Shown: one piece after another, positions 40,940 through 53,115 of the stretch
How the letters are laid out: the number at the start of each line of letters is the position of its first letter
Numbering within the stretch: position 1 is the first letter of the stretch
Origin: Phytophthora quininea
Lineage: Eukaryota; Oomycota; Peronosporomycetes; Peronosporales; Peronosporaceae
Direction of reading: 5' to 3'
NCBI GenBank assembly: GCA_011947345.1
Contig: JAAVTG010000289.1
Coordinates: 62,001-126,000, forward strand
DNA length: 64,000 bases
Position numbers and translations under genes: made by a program
Notes under the pieces: model-generated
Told to the model about the DNA's origin: nothing
Seen by the model: only the letters and a program-made list of their open reading frames with translations
The model's database searches: none

Positions 40940-43900
40940 ATGAGCGGCGTGGAGAGTCTGCTGCTGGACAGCGACGACGAGGACCTGGGGGACCTGGACC
41001 TGTCGTCCATCTCGCTGGAGGACATCCTGCGCGAGGAGGAGCTGGCCAGCAAGGGGAAGGACGGCGCCGGCGCCGGTCAGGACGCAGACGAGCTGTACTT
41101 CGCGCCCGCGACCTTCACGCTCAACATTGAGCCTGGTCCTGGCATGGACGTGATCCCAGCGCCCAAGACACAGGCGCCTGCAACGAACAGGACGGAGATG
41201 CACTTTAGGACGCCGCTGGAGATCGCCGAGGCGCGGGAGAAGCAGCTGCTGAGCTGTGTGGGCGTGGAGCTCATCTCCCCACTGCAAGTGAAGCGCAGAT
41301 TGAGAGCTCATGCCCGTTCCAAGGCGCTCAAGTCCAGACACGAAGGAGTGAGCAACAAGAAGAGCCACAAGAAGAAGAAAGTGGACGGAGCCAATGCTGC
41401 AGAGAAGAAATCTACTGGAGTAGTCAAGGTGGAGCCTATGGAGGCGATCAGTCGCCAGCTCCGGAAGAACATTGAGTTCAAGGAGTACGGTCCTGGATCC
41501 CCTACCGTGGTGGCGATCCACTCCAAATTCATTGCCATTGGAACGTCCAAGGGACTGGTCGTTATCTTCGACCACTTTCAAAATATCCGGCAAGTGCTGG
41601 GCAATACGAACGACGCGGATACCGATGGACCAGTTACAGCAGTAGATGTGTCGCCTGGCAGCGACTATCTGGTATGTGGCTACCAAAGTGGACGGATTGT
41701 GTTGTGGGATATGATCAAGGGTACATCTCTGAAGGCAGTGTCTGATGCACACGAGAATCCTGTGGTGAGCCTGCGTTTCCTAAAGGACCAGAAACCTGTC
41801 TTGGTCTCCGTGGATACGAACGGGTTAGTGAACAAACTCAACTTCTCCAAAATGATGGGCATGGTGTACGTGGTGGATGTTGACCCGCTATATGACGGGT
41901 CCGCGGGCAAGATTTTGTCGATCTCCGTCTTGCCGCAGTCTGCAGGAAATGCCAAGATCTCGTATCTGACTGATCAATATTGTCTTGCTGCGCTAAGCAG
42001 CGAGAAGGTGACGTTCGTGATCGCCATTGAGCCTGAGGTTCGCGTGCTATACCGCTGGACTCGGCCCGACGACATTGCACCCGATGATCCTGTGCTTCCG
42101 TCGCTGGCTTTTGCGTGGATTTCGTTCCCAGGAAGCTCGTGCTCTAGCCCCGGTGCTTGCCCGTGGATGGGGAAACCGTGTGCAATTCCTAGAGGTGGTC
42201 TTCCCGGGTGGAAAGAATCACTCACACGCGTCACGGTTTCCCCACCTTTGACGAGCACGACCAAATTGAATCCTCGAGTGCCGTGATGGCTGTGCAATGG
42301 CTCGGTGACCAGGTTGTAGTGTACCTGAATTCCCACGATGAGATTTGTGTGTATGATGTGATGTCTCGACAGGAGCTGGAGATTGTGGATGTGTCGTCTC
42401 TGGAGTTGGTCTTCGCCTCATACCGAGGCAAAAATGCCCGCAGTTTCTCGAATAGTTTCCGTGGTTGCTACAATATTTTGTACTTATTGGGTCTTAAGGA
42501 GCTACAAACTGCCCGTGTACTTCCGTGGACGCAGCGTATTGATTCGCTTGTAGATGATGGCGAGTGGTTGGAGGCACTTGCGCTTGCTTTGGATCATTAT
42601 GAAGGTCTAAAAATCGCGGCTGCGGACCGTGCAGCAAGGGACCGGTTTCCGCCCGTGTTTTTCCGCGATAAGCAAAATGACCAGTGCCTTGTAGATATCT
42701 TGCACATGTGTCAAACCAACCAGCGCACAGGAGAAAAGGAAGATGTGTTCCGCCACGAAGAGAGCGCTGACGAAGTGCGATGGGTGTGTGGCGAAGTGCC
42801 GTACCCCCTGATATCGCAAAAAGCTGGAAGAAACATTGCAGAAAGCGCGGAGCGGCGAAGTTACAAAGAACTTTGTCCCGATTAGCGTGGCTGAGCGTGT
42901 AGCAGATCTGTTGATGGAATACGTACGACTTGCTATTGCTAACGCGCCAGGTTCGACAGCTGCAACTTCGGGAGAACTGGGGCTCAACAAAATTGGAATG
43001 AAACTAGACCTGGCTAAAAGCCATTACCAGATGCTGGCAGGAGTGTGTATCGAATACTGTTCCCTCATCGGCCGCACCGACTTGTTGTTCGGCGAGATTT
43101 TTACCCGCTTCAAAGAGGCCAACAAGCTCAGTGTCTTCGTTGAGCTTCTCGAACCATATATCTTGTCGGAAAAACTACGCAATCTTTCGCCTGTGGCGAT
43201 GGAGGAGTTTGTGAAGCACTTCAGTGAGCAGGGCAAGCTTGCCCAAGTAGAGCAGTGTCTGCTGCACCTGAACGTGGTGGAACTGGATCTGGATACCATT
43301 CTCAAGCTTTGTCATGATCATGAATTGTATTCGGCTCTCATTTACATCTACAACGAAGGTTTGGACGACTACACGACCCCGATTGATGTACTTCTCGAGG
43401 CATGTTCGGAGGCGAATGCTCCGAAGAGTACACCTGAGCCAACTGTTAGAGTGGCTCGTGCACCTTCAGGAAGCCGTGTGAGCAGTTTGGCTTCAGCGTT
43501 TGGCGGTACCACTCGGATGGCAAGCTCTAAAATTTCAATTGCAAAACCTGCAGGACTGTCAGCCCGCGAAAAGGCAGAAGAGGAAGCTTTGAGCGGCCCG
43601 CGACGTCGTCGTCTGTATGGATACAAGTTGCTGCTGTATATATCGTACGCTTTGAGCGGACGCACGTTCCCGAAACATGAGCCCATCTCGGCTCAAAAGT
43701 TAGGTCGAGTGCGCTCCCAACTTTGTTACCATCTTTTCGAGAAATCGGCTTCCGTTTCGTCGAACCCAAGGCCGTACCCGCGCCTTGAGACGTTGATCGA
43801 GTTGGACGCCCGTGAGCTCTTCAACATCATGGGACGAATGTTCGACACGCCAAGTGTTGAGTTCGAAGGCGAGAAGAAGGACGAATCGGGTCGACCTACG

Positions 43901-46260
43901 AGCCGCTACGACTCGGCTCGAAACGCTGAGCTTACCAAGTGCCCAAGCCGTCTATCGATGGTGCTTTCGCTTGCCGAAGTCATTTTCGGACCGAAGAGTC
44001 CGTTCAGCTCTGTGGAGCATGCCCACTTCTTCATGTTCGAGGCTAGACTGCTTAGTGGAGGCTCTATTGAGCCTCAGGAATATGCTGATGCTCGTGCTGA
44101 GGCAATTGGTGATGCTGGCACTACGAGTGGAAACCGTGGTGCCTCTATGATGGACTCGTTGATGAACTTTTTGGCACTTGGTCCAGCCTCTCTGCTTTCC
44201 AAGGGCTCCTCTGCAGTCACACCTGAAACCTCTCAGGAGGAAGGCTTTGACAAAGCAGGTCGCGAGGCGATGCTGGTCCGTCTGTTGACAAAACTGAGCA
44301 AGGCAACGTACAACCACGAAGCTCTCCTAGACAGTGTCATCCGGGAGAAGATGAATCGCGCGGCTGTGTTGCTTTATAAGGATAAGGGCGATTTCACACA
44401 GGCCATCGCATCCTACCTGGCTGATGAAGATCATGAGTATCAGATGAATGCGTTCAGCTACATTCGAGTGGAGACCGATAAGGCGATTGACGGCGAAGAT
44501 ATGGAACACGTGTCGCGTGACAGTGGCGGGGCAGACCCAGGACGCCGTCGCCGGAAGGTAATCGAAGACGCCGTTCTTGCTCATGCCCCTGCGCTAATGA
44601 AAACAGACGGCTACGCTTTCGTGACGCTGATTCTGGGGCAATTCCCAAACACGAACAACAAGGTCATTCAGAAGTTCCTGTCGATGGGCAAAGGGGGCGG
44701 AGAGCTCGAATTCCTCTACCTCAGGCAGATTCTCATGGCCACATCCGTCACTAGTGCTGGTAACGCTAGCGATGAAGCCGACGTGGTGAAGGACCTCCTT
44801 GATCGCTCGAAACTACGTATCGCCGACGACCCTGCTGTGCAAGAGCGCTTCGTCCGTTTGCTTTGTGAGTTTGAACCTGCAGGTGTGTTCCCATATCTCG
44901 AGTCCCACGACAGCTACAAGGTGGATGCGTGCTTGCGACTTTGCAAGAGTTCGCTATCACGGATGCCGAAGCGTATCTATTGGAGCGCACGGGCGATGTG
45001 ACCGGCGCACTGACGCTGATCTTGCAGAGCTTAGAGCAGAAACTGAAGATCCTTAAGCCTGCGTTGAGAGGATACAACGTTTCTGCTGCGTCATCCACGT
45101 CCACAGGAAGCTCGGACACTAGTGCTACAGGTGCTAACGGTACGAACAACGCTGGAGCGTTGACGTCTTCGTCCACTTCAAGGCACCAATCGTCAGACCG
45201 TATCATCGACAGTGTCCAAGAGGGCAAGGATGCGATGAAGACGCTTGAAGTGGCGCTAACGATGTGTCAGCGTAACTCGCTTCGTAATCGCGACGAACAG
45301 GCAGAAAAGCTCTGGTTTACGCTGCTCGACAAGCTGCTCCGTATCCAAAACTCAGTCAAGCGTAGTCTCAGCTCGAAGAGTTCGTCCCGTAATGTTCCAG
45401 TCACCCGCACTCACAGCGGTGGCAACAGTGGCCATGGTGCTATGACGGCCTTCCAGGTAGCGCTAAACGAGCTCATTCGTTTCATCCTGGAGCGAATGGC
45501 GTCGTCAGTGTCGCTCAAATCGATCCTGTTTAAGATCACGAACGAGCATGGACGCGGTGCCTTCGGCGACTTCAGACCAACGATCTTCGGTATGCTGGAC
45601 ACGTACAACTACGAGCAGAACATCTACCAGACCGCCAACGCGCTGATTAGCGTGGATCTATTCGATCAAATCACGACGCTTAAGCGAGCCAAGTCACGTT
45701 GCTACGCACCACCGTCGAACGTGTGCGGTTATTGCCACGTAGCTTTGTCCAAGCCGCCCTTCGGAATGGGTCAATCTGGGGCTCCTGGCACCGAGAAGTG
45801 GCATTTGCACACGTCCATGGTGCTGGTCATGTCTGGCCAGACCTTCCACGAGTCCTGTGGCAAAGCTTGGCAACAAGGTATCGACACGAAGACACCAGCT
45901 GCGAAGGCTGCTCAGAAGCTTTCTCGCCAACACAGTTCGGTCAGCAGTATGGCTAGTGACGCAGTGGCCGGCGAAGATGAAGCAGGCAGTCGGCTTCAGC
46001 GCAAGCAACCGAGTACGCGAAGATATTTGGCTCGACTCAAAACTCAACGTCGCGCTTCGCGGCGGCAAGTGTCGCCACACGTTGTGCTGGAGAGTCTGAT
46101 TCGCGAAGACAACGGACGCAACAAGTACCTCAAGAGCTCGCGTGCCGTCTTTTCGCTGCGTCCCGACCCAGAGGTGGCTGCCAGCAAGGTCAAAAAGCGT
46201 CTGGGGACGCGCAAGCCTGGATCGCTTCCTGTGGCGCCCATCCAGAAGGGCAGCATTTAG
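40940..46260 (+). CDS. VPS8: VPS8, CORVET endosomal tethering subunit
   Basis: The acidic N terminus (MSGVESLLLDSDDEDLGDLD, LSSISLEDILREEE) is typical of VPS8. A WD40-like propeller follows (TVVAIHSKFIAIGTSKGLVV, SGRIVLWDMIKG), then a long helical solenoid (AERVADLLMEYVRLAI, AYLLERTGDVTGALTLIL) and a C-terminal RING-H2-like zinc finger (CYAPPSNVCGYC, WHLHTS, FHESCGKAW). CORVET tethers early endosomes through Rab5. There are no introns. Four one-base breaks, near 42110, 42230, 42808 (A5 run) and 44950 (GG for G), net to whole codons, giving about 1770 residues, longer than animal VPS8. Everything between the breaks is well conserved, so this is probably a working gene. Confidence 0.9.
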
Positions 46261-46505
46261 AGTGGTGACAAACTCGAAGGAGGGGACTGACAAAGTATCG
46301 TTTAGGGGATGTGTGGTGGGCTTTGGCCGTGGCGTGTAGGACAAACGCGAGAAAAAAGACGAAGAAAGCGATAAAGGCACGGCTGGTGTATGAAATGGAT
46401 CCATGAAGAGATCATGTGTGGATCTCGAGTGTGGTTTTGTGTTGATTTGAGCGGAGAGCCGCAGGTGTAGATCTATTTTGTGTTGTTGCTTTGCAGGTAA
46501 GTCGG

Positions 46506-48276
46506 ATGGCCGACAAGTCTGCTGTTAAGGTGGGTGGCAGCGTCATTTACAGCGTTGGGTCTTGGCGTCTTGGCGAAGATGGATCGGTCCACAGGCGAGG
46601 TCGATTGAAGTATCCGACAGGAGATGTGTATGACGGCGAGTGGGTCGACGGCAAGCGCCACGGCCAAGGACTGTTCACCTTTGCTAAAGGCGGCAGCTAC
46701 ACTGGCGAGTTTGCGAGCGACCTCTTTGAAGGATTTGGTGTGCTTCGCATGCCGAAGACGCAGCATCCACTCACCAAGCAATGGATGCGTGGGGAGAAGT
46801 ACGAAGGCGGATTTGTCCGCGGTCTCAAGCATGGCCGCGGCACGTGGCAGGGCCGCAATGGGGACCAGTATGATGGCGAACTGAAACGAGGATTATACCA
46901 TGGCCACGGTGTGTGTGTTTACGGGGCTTCGGGCGATGTATACGAGGGAGACTTTGTGCGAGGCTTGCGTTACGGGCGTGGTGAGCTGCGATTCCGCAAT
47001 GGCTCCTTGTACAAAGGAGGTTTTCGGCTGGACCATTTCCACGGCTTTGGGCGAATGCAATACGGGCCTGGAAGTATCCACGGTTCTTACGTCGGAGATT
47101 TCGTAGATGGGAAACGGCATGGACAAGGAGTTCGCGTATATGGCAGCGATGAAGCTAACAAAGGGCAGTACGAAGGTGCCTGGCTGAACGACGAGCCCCA
47201 TGGACCTGGTGTACTCACCCGTGACGGCTGCACAGCTGTGGGGATATTCGAGTGTGGTCTTCAATCTGGACCAGGTGCGATACGATTCGCGAATGGCGAC
47301 TCCTATGAGGGAACTTTCAGAAAGGAGATTTGCATGGCGGAGGGCGCTTTGTATATCGCGATGGAGGTGTGTATGAAGGTGCATTCGTCCGTTCCAAACG
47401 TCACGGCAAAGGTACACGCATATTTTCTACCGGTGATCGTTATGAAGGCGATTGGGAGGATGATCAGATGCATGGTCGAGGGATTCACACGGGCACAATT
47501 GTCAAGAAAGCGAAGAAAAACGGTGGTCGTGGCGTGTTAGTGTACGAAGGAGAGTATTGCAACGGGCATCAAACGGGCGAGGCCAGCATTTCTTACGAGT
47601 TCACACCGTTAGTACCCGGAGAAAGTAACAAACCTGAGAATGAGTCTACTAACAGTAAAGACCTGAAAGAACAGCTGAACTGGGAATGGAATGGTGAGGT
47701 CGAATTCCCTGAGGGCTCAGGCTACTGGCATCGCGGTCGTGGTAAAATAACATACAATGGAGGCATTCTGCGAGGACGATTCCATGGTCAAGGTGTGTTG
47801 CGCTCGCCTGACGGGAAACTGTGGGGTGGTGAATGGCTTCACGGCCAGCTGCATGGCCTTGGCGATCGTGTATATTTGCCGCTGGAGCTGGACGCCTTAC
47901 GGACACAAGATTTGCTCGAGAATAACGCTCCTGAATTCACACTAGAGTCAATTGCAAGCGGGCGAATGGGGTTGTATCGCGTGGTGAGGTACGTGGGGAG
48001 TTTGCAAAGGATGTGAGGCATGGCAAGGGTGAGCTGCTCTACACGAACGGGTTTCGACTTCGCGGAGAGTTTGTCGACGGATTTGTTGAAGGAGTTGGAT
48101 GCTACGGCTTTGGTAGTCAAGCAGATGACGCACGATGGCGATACGCAGAATTTGAACGTGGTGAGCGTAAGCGATGGCTAAGCGATGAAGAGGAGGCTGT
48201 AATCCTCAAACACCAGCACGAGAAAGAGGCTGTAGATGTAAGACAACGAACACTGCTCCGAAAACTAATGCCATAG
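46506..48276 (+). CDS. MORN-repeat protein
   Basis: About 590 residues made mostly of MORN repeats (for example YDGEWVDGKRHGQGLFTF, YEGDFVRGLRYGRGELRF, YVGDFVDGKRHGQGVRVY, YEGDWEDDQMHGRG), at least 14 by eye, with an acidic, less repetitive insert near the middle. The start is the ATG at 46506. Two single-base breaks, near 47322 (AAA for AAAA, restoring FRKGDLHGGGRFVYRDGG) and near 47972, are needed. MORN proteins bind phospholipid membranes or act as scaffolds at flagella and the plasma membrane; nothing visible fixes the role here. There is no catalytic domain. It starts about 245 bp after VPS8. Confidence 0.85.
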
Positions 48277-48327
48277 CATTGTTCACCACAGATAGCACAA
48301 TCTACTCTATCACGTCACAGGAATCAT

Positions 48328-49776
48328 CTACAGCTCTTCGTGGACCTCACGCTGCTGCTGTTTAACGTCAAGTAGCAGCTCAATCTGAGCAATCCGGTCC
48401 AGCAGCTCTTGTTCTTCAACGGCACCGCATGCAGCGGGCGTCTCAAACTGAAACTCATACACGCACATGGTGGCCTCCTCGGCAGACAATACACGGTTGT
48501 TTATGCCGCACACAAACTCCACGCGCACCTGACGCTCTTGGTCATTTGCACACGGCTCGCCGTGGTTGTATTCCTGCGCACGAACAAACCTGGGACGATC
48601 TTTATCTTCCATTAGCCATTCGTTCCAGACACCCAGAGTAATGGCACGCGGGACCTCTTCGTCCTCACCGCTTGAAATTCCGGTCTTGGTTTCTCGCTCC
48701 GCTCTGGCCCACATCGGATACGACGGCTCTGTCTGCGTAGCGTTCTGGAAGGGACAAAACACCATGACGTACTCTCGCGGGATAACGTTTGGCGTTCCTC
48801 CTTTGAGCTGCTTCTCGTTGTCTGTGAACGGAAAACACTGGCCGACGAGTTCAGCAAACGCAGGCTTCCAGACTGCATCGGAGAACGTGCCCACGTCCAC
48901 CACGCGACTCTGAATGTACGCAATGTACTGCACGGTACGCAGCACGTGATACGATTGCTCTAGCTGTGGTTGCAGCTCTGGGTTGTCTTGCACGCGCCGC
49001 TGCAAGTCTTCAAAAGCTCGTTGCCCTGCAGCGAACGACTGTTGCAGTCTCTCGAAATTTGCCGCCAGCTTCTTGACCTTCTCGACTGCGCCTGCAGCGT
49101 AAGCTCTGCGGATTTCGTCGCCGTCCCGAACAGTTTGCAGGCGTTTCTTTATTTCTTGCAGACTTGTCTTCCATTCCGTCTCACAAGTGTTGGCACACAT
49201 TCCATCGCTCTCGTCGCTGCCGTCGCAGCAGTCACAGAGTCCGTCGTTGATGAAATTCACGGCGATCTGCTTGTCGTCTGCCTTGCAATTGAACTGCAAT
49301 CCTGTAGCTCGCTTGGAGCCTGCAGGACGCAGCAGGAGGTGCGAGCAAGCCGATGTGTTGGGCTCGTCGGTGCCGTCTTCGCAGTCGCAGTAGTCGTCGT
49401 TCACTTGGTCCAGGGGCAGCGACAGCGCACAGGCCGCGACGGTCTTGGCAGCTGCTTGATCGCCGCCATGTTGCTGTTGTGAGAGCCCCAGGACGGCGTC
49501 GTCGCTCATAAAGCCCCAGTCGTCCTCGTCCTCATCCTCGTCGAATCCTTCGTCGATGGAGATGCCGCGACGGTCGTGGGAGCCGACGGGCGCCGCCGCC
49601 ACGCACGGGAGGTTCATGCACAACACCAGCCATGAGGCGACGGCCACGATCAGCCCCAGCAGCAGCAGGGACAGCGAGCGCCGCCCGGCGTCGGTCGCGA
49701 GCACGTGCATTACGCCACCGGTTTTAGTAAGTGGAAGGGATACACGCACTGCTGATTGGAGGAGAACGGATACCAT
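48328..49776 (-). CDS. PRKCSH: Glucosidase II beta subunit
   Basis: The complete 482-residue single-exon gene encodes the non-catalytic ER subunit that holds and targets glucosidase II for N-glycan trimming and calnexin cycling. A hydrophobic segment (SLSLLLLGLIVAVASWLVLC) at residues 34-53 acts as a signal sequence after an unusually long N terminus; an inner ATG at residue 23 may be the real start. Two LDLa-like Ca-binding modules (DDYCDCEDGTDEPNTSAC; LCDCCDGSDESDGMC) are followed by a coiled coil and a C-terminal MRH lectin domain (CFPF, YVMVFCPFQNATQTEP, WNEWLMEDKDRP). It ends VHEEL, a variant of the HDEL retention signal. No breaks. Confidence 0.93.
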   Translation of the reverse strand: MVSVLLQSAVRVSLPLTKTGGVMHVLATDAGRRSLSLLLLGLIVAVASWLVLCMNLPCVAAAPVGSHDRRGISIDEGFDEDEDEDDWGFMSDDAVLGLSQQQHGGDQAAAKTVAACALSLPLDQVNDDYCDCEDGTDEPNTSACSHLLLRPAGSKRATGLQFNCKADDKQIAVNFINDGLCDCCDGSDESDGMCANTCETEWKTSLQEIKKRLQTVRDGDEIRRAYAAGAVEKVKKLAANFERLQQSFAAGQRAFEDLQRRVQDNPELQPQLEQSYHVLRTVQYIAYIQSRVVDVGTFSDAVWKPAFAELVGQCFPFTDNEKQLKGGTPNVIPREYVMVFCPFQNATQTEPSYPMWARAERETKTGISSGEDEEVPRAITLGVWNEWLMEDKDRPRFVRAQEYNHGEPCANDQERQVRVEFVCGINNRVLSAEEATMCVYEFQFETPAACGAVEEQELLDRIAQIELLLDVKQQQREVHEEL

Positions 49777-49880
49777 TCACCAGGTGTCATCAATGTCAAC
49801 GTGGTCGACACGGCTGCCGTTCATTGCCGATACATCAGATTGACAAGCTGAACTGAAGTGCTATGAGCGACTCGTAGCGA

Positions 49881-50339
49881 CTACACTGCAAATGGCGGCC
49901 ATTTTGCTGCTTTGACGGCTTGATTCGCCCCGCGACGGCTTTGCTGGGAACTGTGCAGACATTTCATCAGCGTCGCTCGGTCCTCTCCGTCACTTAGCTC
50001 GACAAGCTCGTCCTCCGTTTGCAACTCGTCAGATGTAGGCGCTAGTTGTTTGGTGCCTGAGAACAGCAAGTCCTCCAGCATCTCCTTGCCGCCGGGTTCC
50101 CACGTATCCTCCTCCTGCACTGCGACCCACTCACTCGCGATCTCCTTCTGCATTGTGTCGTCTTCGTCTTCATTTTCAGCGTCCAGAAGCTTCTTCGCTC
50201 GACCAGAGTCGTCGTCGGATACGCCGAGGAAACTCGTCCGCAACTGACGAACTCCGAGATTGAACACTTTGGAGACCAATTGCCCCATGGAAACCACCAC
50301 AAGCTTTGCAAACGCAAAGAATCTGGCTACGACGCCCAT
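49881..50339 (-). CDS. Uncharacterised 152-residue acidic protein
   Basis: Not recognised. An unbroken frame with an N-terminal amphipathic or weakly hydrophobic stretch (VVARFFAFAKLVVVSMGQLV) followed by an acidic, disordered region (DAENEDEDDTMQKEIASEW, ELVELSDGEDRATLMK). The ATG at 50339 is separated by only two bases from the ATG of the divergent gene at 50342. A Met at residue 18 (MGQLVSKVFNLG) would move the start to 50288. Confidence 0.6.
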   Translation of the reverse strand: MGVVARFFAFAKLVVVSMGQLVSKVFNLGVRQLRTSFLGVSDDDSGRAKKLLDAENEDEDDTMQKEIASEWVAVQEEDTWEPGGKEMLEDLLFSGTKQLAPTSDELQTEDELVELSDGEDRATLMKCLHSSQQSRRGANQAVKAAKWPPFAV

Positions 50340-50341
50340 GA

Positions 50342-51999
50342 ATGAATACGAAAGCTCCGACGAAGAACAATGAAATGTTGGCCAAACGACTGCAACTTGG
50401 GACGGGTATCAACACTTTCGACTTCAACGACTTCAACTTTGCCAAGGAAAAGTACGAAAATGAGCACAAAACTCCCGGCGAAACTGCAGCAATCATCGAA
50501 GGAAGCAATGGGCCCAAGGAGCTACCGCAGGGACGAATACAATCCTGGTCGATGCACAAGTAACAGTGAAAACAGCGCCAGTAGTGACAGTAAAAGCAGC
50601 GATGGCAGCGACGTCTCCAGTGACGACCTCGATCTGGGCTTGACTGGGAAGAGCGAGGCACAGCGCAAGTTCCGGCGGTTGCGCCGCATTTTCCTCAACC
50701 GACCGGCCAAAGTGAAGCAGCCCAAGAAGGAGCGACGGAAGACAAACGCAAGAGGTAGAGACGCCTATCGGTTGGATCAAAATTTGACCCGAAGCTCCCG
50801 TCATCGTCGACGGGGCATCAGTATTTCAAGCAGCTCCAGCGAAGAAGACAACCAGCACGTGGCAACACCCAACAGTTTAAAGCACGCCAGGCGCCCTCTT
50901 CAGGATACCATTGAGCAGCACTTCCACACACTGGAGGAGCAGATGAAGCGGCATTCTGCTCAACGAGATTCAGGTATGTAGCTGCACGGTGCGGCTAAAC
51001 GTCGAGATAGACTAATCGCTGTAATTCTAGCTGCCAACCAGGCTCAAAACATGCTAGAGCAGGCAGTGGATGAGCTCAGATTCCTCCAGAAGCAGGAGGA
51101 GCGAGCAATGGAGAGTCAAGTGAGGATCATTCGAGAGGTGCGTTGGTGTTCCATTAGTTTTCTAACGATTCGTCAACTAACTTTTGTGTGTGTCAACATT
51201 AGAGTTATTCCTTACGACTTGAGGTTTTCCAGCAACAGTACCTGAGCCAGGTTGCTGAAATTGAAGACGAAATGTACGCGTCAATTCAAAAGAGACAAGA
51301 AGAATGCGATGCCACCATTTTGGCGGCGGCGAAAGATCCAAGAACAGACGCAACTTACACTACGGCAAGATCTACCAGCAGCCACTGGTAGCAGTGAAGT
51401 TGTCGGGGAGAAAGTGGAGTCCAGCTCAATTTCAACAAGCAGCAGTTCAACAAGCAAAACGAGTGATCGACACGCAGCCATGTGCGTCGCCACCAAAGAG
51501 ACCCGCTTTCTTCTCCCGTGTTGCGCCAATGCCAAAGCAAACGTCACCAGTTTCAAGACAACGAGCTAAGCTCCAAGCGCTTCAGGACAAATTGGCAGCT
51601 TTCTCGCCTGAGTCGCTGAGTCGTGTAAAAAGTGAACTTGCAATCCCGAATCGTCAAGGCAATGCTGAACGACTTGCAGTTAACGAGAAGAGAACGGCCT
51701 CAACCACTCGATCATTAGTCAACTTTGCTAGCGACAGACCTGCGTCTGTTGACGAGTGGCAACCTTCGCCACTGTCACCTGTGCGTCGAGGACCTTCGTA
51801 CTGGAAGAATGGCATTTCGCTCGCAACCAAACAAACTACAACCGATGAGGTAAACGATACTACCGCAAGAAGAAAAGGAGGTTCGGCTACTCACTTGAAT
51901 CGACGATTTCTTCGACCTGAAGAGGAAGAGGAACTCCAGCATCTCCGCACAAGTATTGGTCTTGCAAAGGACTGGATGACGATGAATAGTTGCAAGTAG
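50342..51999 (+). CDS. Uncharacterised coiled-coil protein
   Basis: Not recognised. The N terminus (MLAKRLQLGTGINTFDFNDF) is followed by a Ser/Asp-rich acidic tract, a basic region (KKERRKTNARGRDAYRLDQN), a strong coiled coil (LEEQMKRH, MLEQAVDELRFLQKQEERAM, QQQYLSQVAEIEDEMY) and a basic, Pro/Ser-rich C-terminal half ending LQHLRTSIGLAKDWMTMN. Introns are 50974-51030 and 51138-51202, both canonical. Two frame changes, near 50540 and near 51320-51400, net to whole codons. The overall style suits a cytoskeletal or centrosomal/flagellar scaffold, but that is only a guess. Confidence 0.6.
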
Positions 52000-52048
52000 A
52001 ATGGTACCAAATCTCGGTGGGGTCAAACGCGAGCGCTAAATATTCTAA

Positions 52049-53003
52049 TTACACGTTGATCATGGCCGAGATACTGGACAACGCAGCCTTGTGCTTTTCA
52101 CGCTCGAGCAGCATCACCACCGTGGCCTTGCTGCTCTTATCCACCCGTTCGCGTTCGCTCAGAGGCGTATCGAACGAAAAGCAGACGTCCGCCTCCTGCT
52201 CCAGGAACTCGTCCTCAAAGTTCTGGAAGAACTTGGCCGTCTGCTCGTACGCAGTCTTGGTCTTCTTGCCCTTCTTAGCACCGTCAATTCCTCCACTCTT
52301 CTCGACGGTGCAAGTGGCCAGAATCAAAAAGTAGTCGAGCTTGAAGCTGTTGCGCACCTCCTCCGTGTCTTCGTTCTCGATCGCCCACTCAATATCCTCG
52401 TGCAGAGCCGAGTGCAACGCCGGTACCAATTGGTACGGCAAGTTCACCATGCGTTCGTTGATGACAAGACCCACGTTCTTGGTGTTCAGAATCTGCTGCA
52501 GTTTGGGCAGTTCGCTGCTCGGACACTTTTTGGTCACGTACTGCAAGATCTGCTGCACGCTGGTCTCGTTGGCAAAGCTCTTGAGGTTCAACGTGGTGAC
52601 GAAACCGTAGACGTCGTCCTCTCCTTCCACGCAGACCATAGTACCAGCAGTGACTTGGTTGACGATGGCGTTGGCGAGTCCAGAGACGTCGAACGGCTGC
52701 GTGGGTGGCAGGTAGGCCAGCAAGAACTGCTTGACACTGTGGAAGTGGTCTCCTTGGGGTCTGAGAACAAAAGTCCACACTCACAGAGTTTCCGGCTGCG
52801 GCTGCTTCACCGCCATCCATGTCATCGTCTGAGTCGTCTGAGTCGTTGGCGTCGTCCTGCGCCGCGAAGGTGAGGTCGTCTTCGCTCTCGCTGCTGTCCG
52901 AGTCGTCCTCCATCATCTCCACCTCGTGGTCTTCATTCTTGGCGGCGGTGGGGGCCAGCGGCGCCTTGCCGTTGCTACGTCCGCGCTTCTTCTGGGGTGG
53001 CAT
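52049..53003 (-). CDS. BCCIP: BCCIP/Bcp1 family protein
   Basis: About 318 residues. A basic N terminus (MPPQKKRGRSNGK) and acidic Ser/Asp tract precede the BCCIP core: FHSVKQFLLAYLPPTQPFDV, VYGFVTTLNLKSF, NTKNVGLVINERMVNLPYQL and VPALHSALHEDIEWAIENED. Known members (yeast Bcp1, human BCCIP) chaperone ribosomal protein uL14, support nuclear export, and in animals bind BRCA2 and p21. Two missing bases near 52757-52775 (TTTT and the G of GAGACC) hide the conserved FSDPKED motif; restoring them joins the acidic head to the core in one frame. It diverges from the gene at 53116 with 112 bp between the starts. Confidence 0.9.
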
Positions 53004-53115
53004 TTCCTTGATTGGGATGATTGAAAAATGGCTGCAAATGGGGACCAGCCAGCCATTTTCTTTATACTTGAAGAAAGTAAGAGAGGCGACTGTCATTCGA
53101 GAACAGCGGCGCAAA

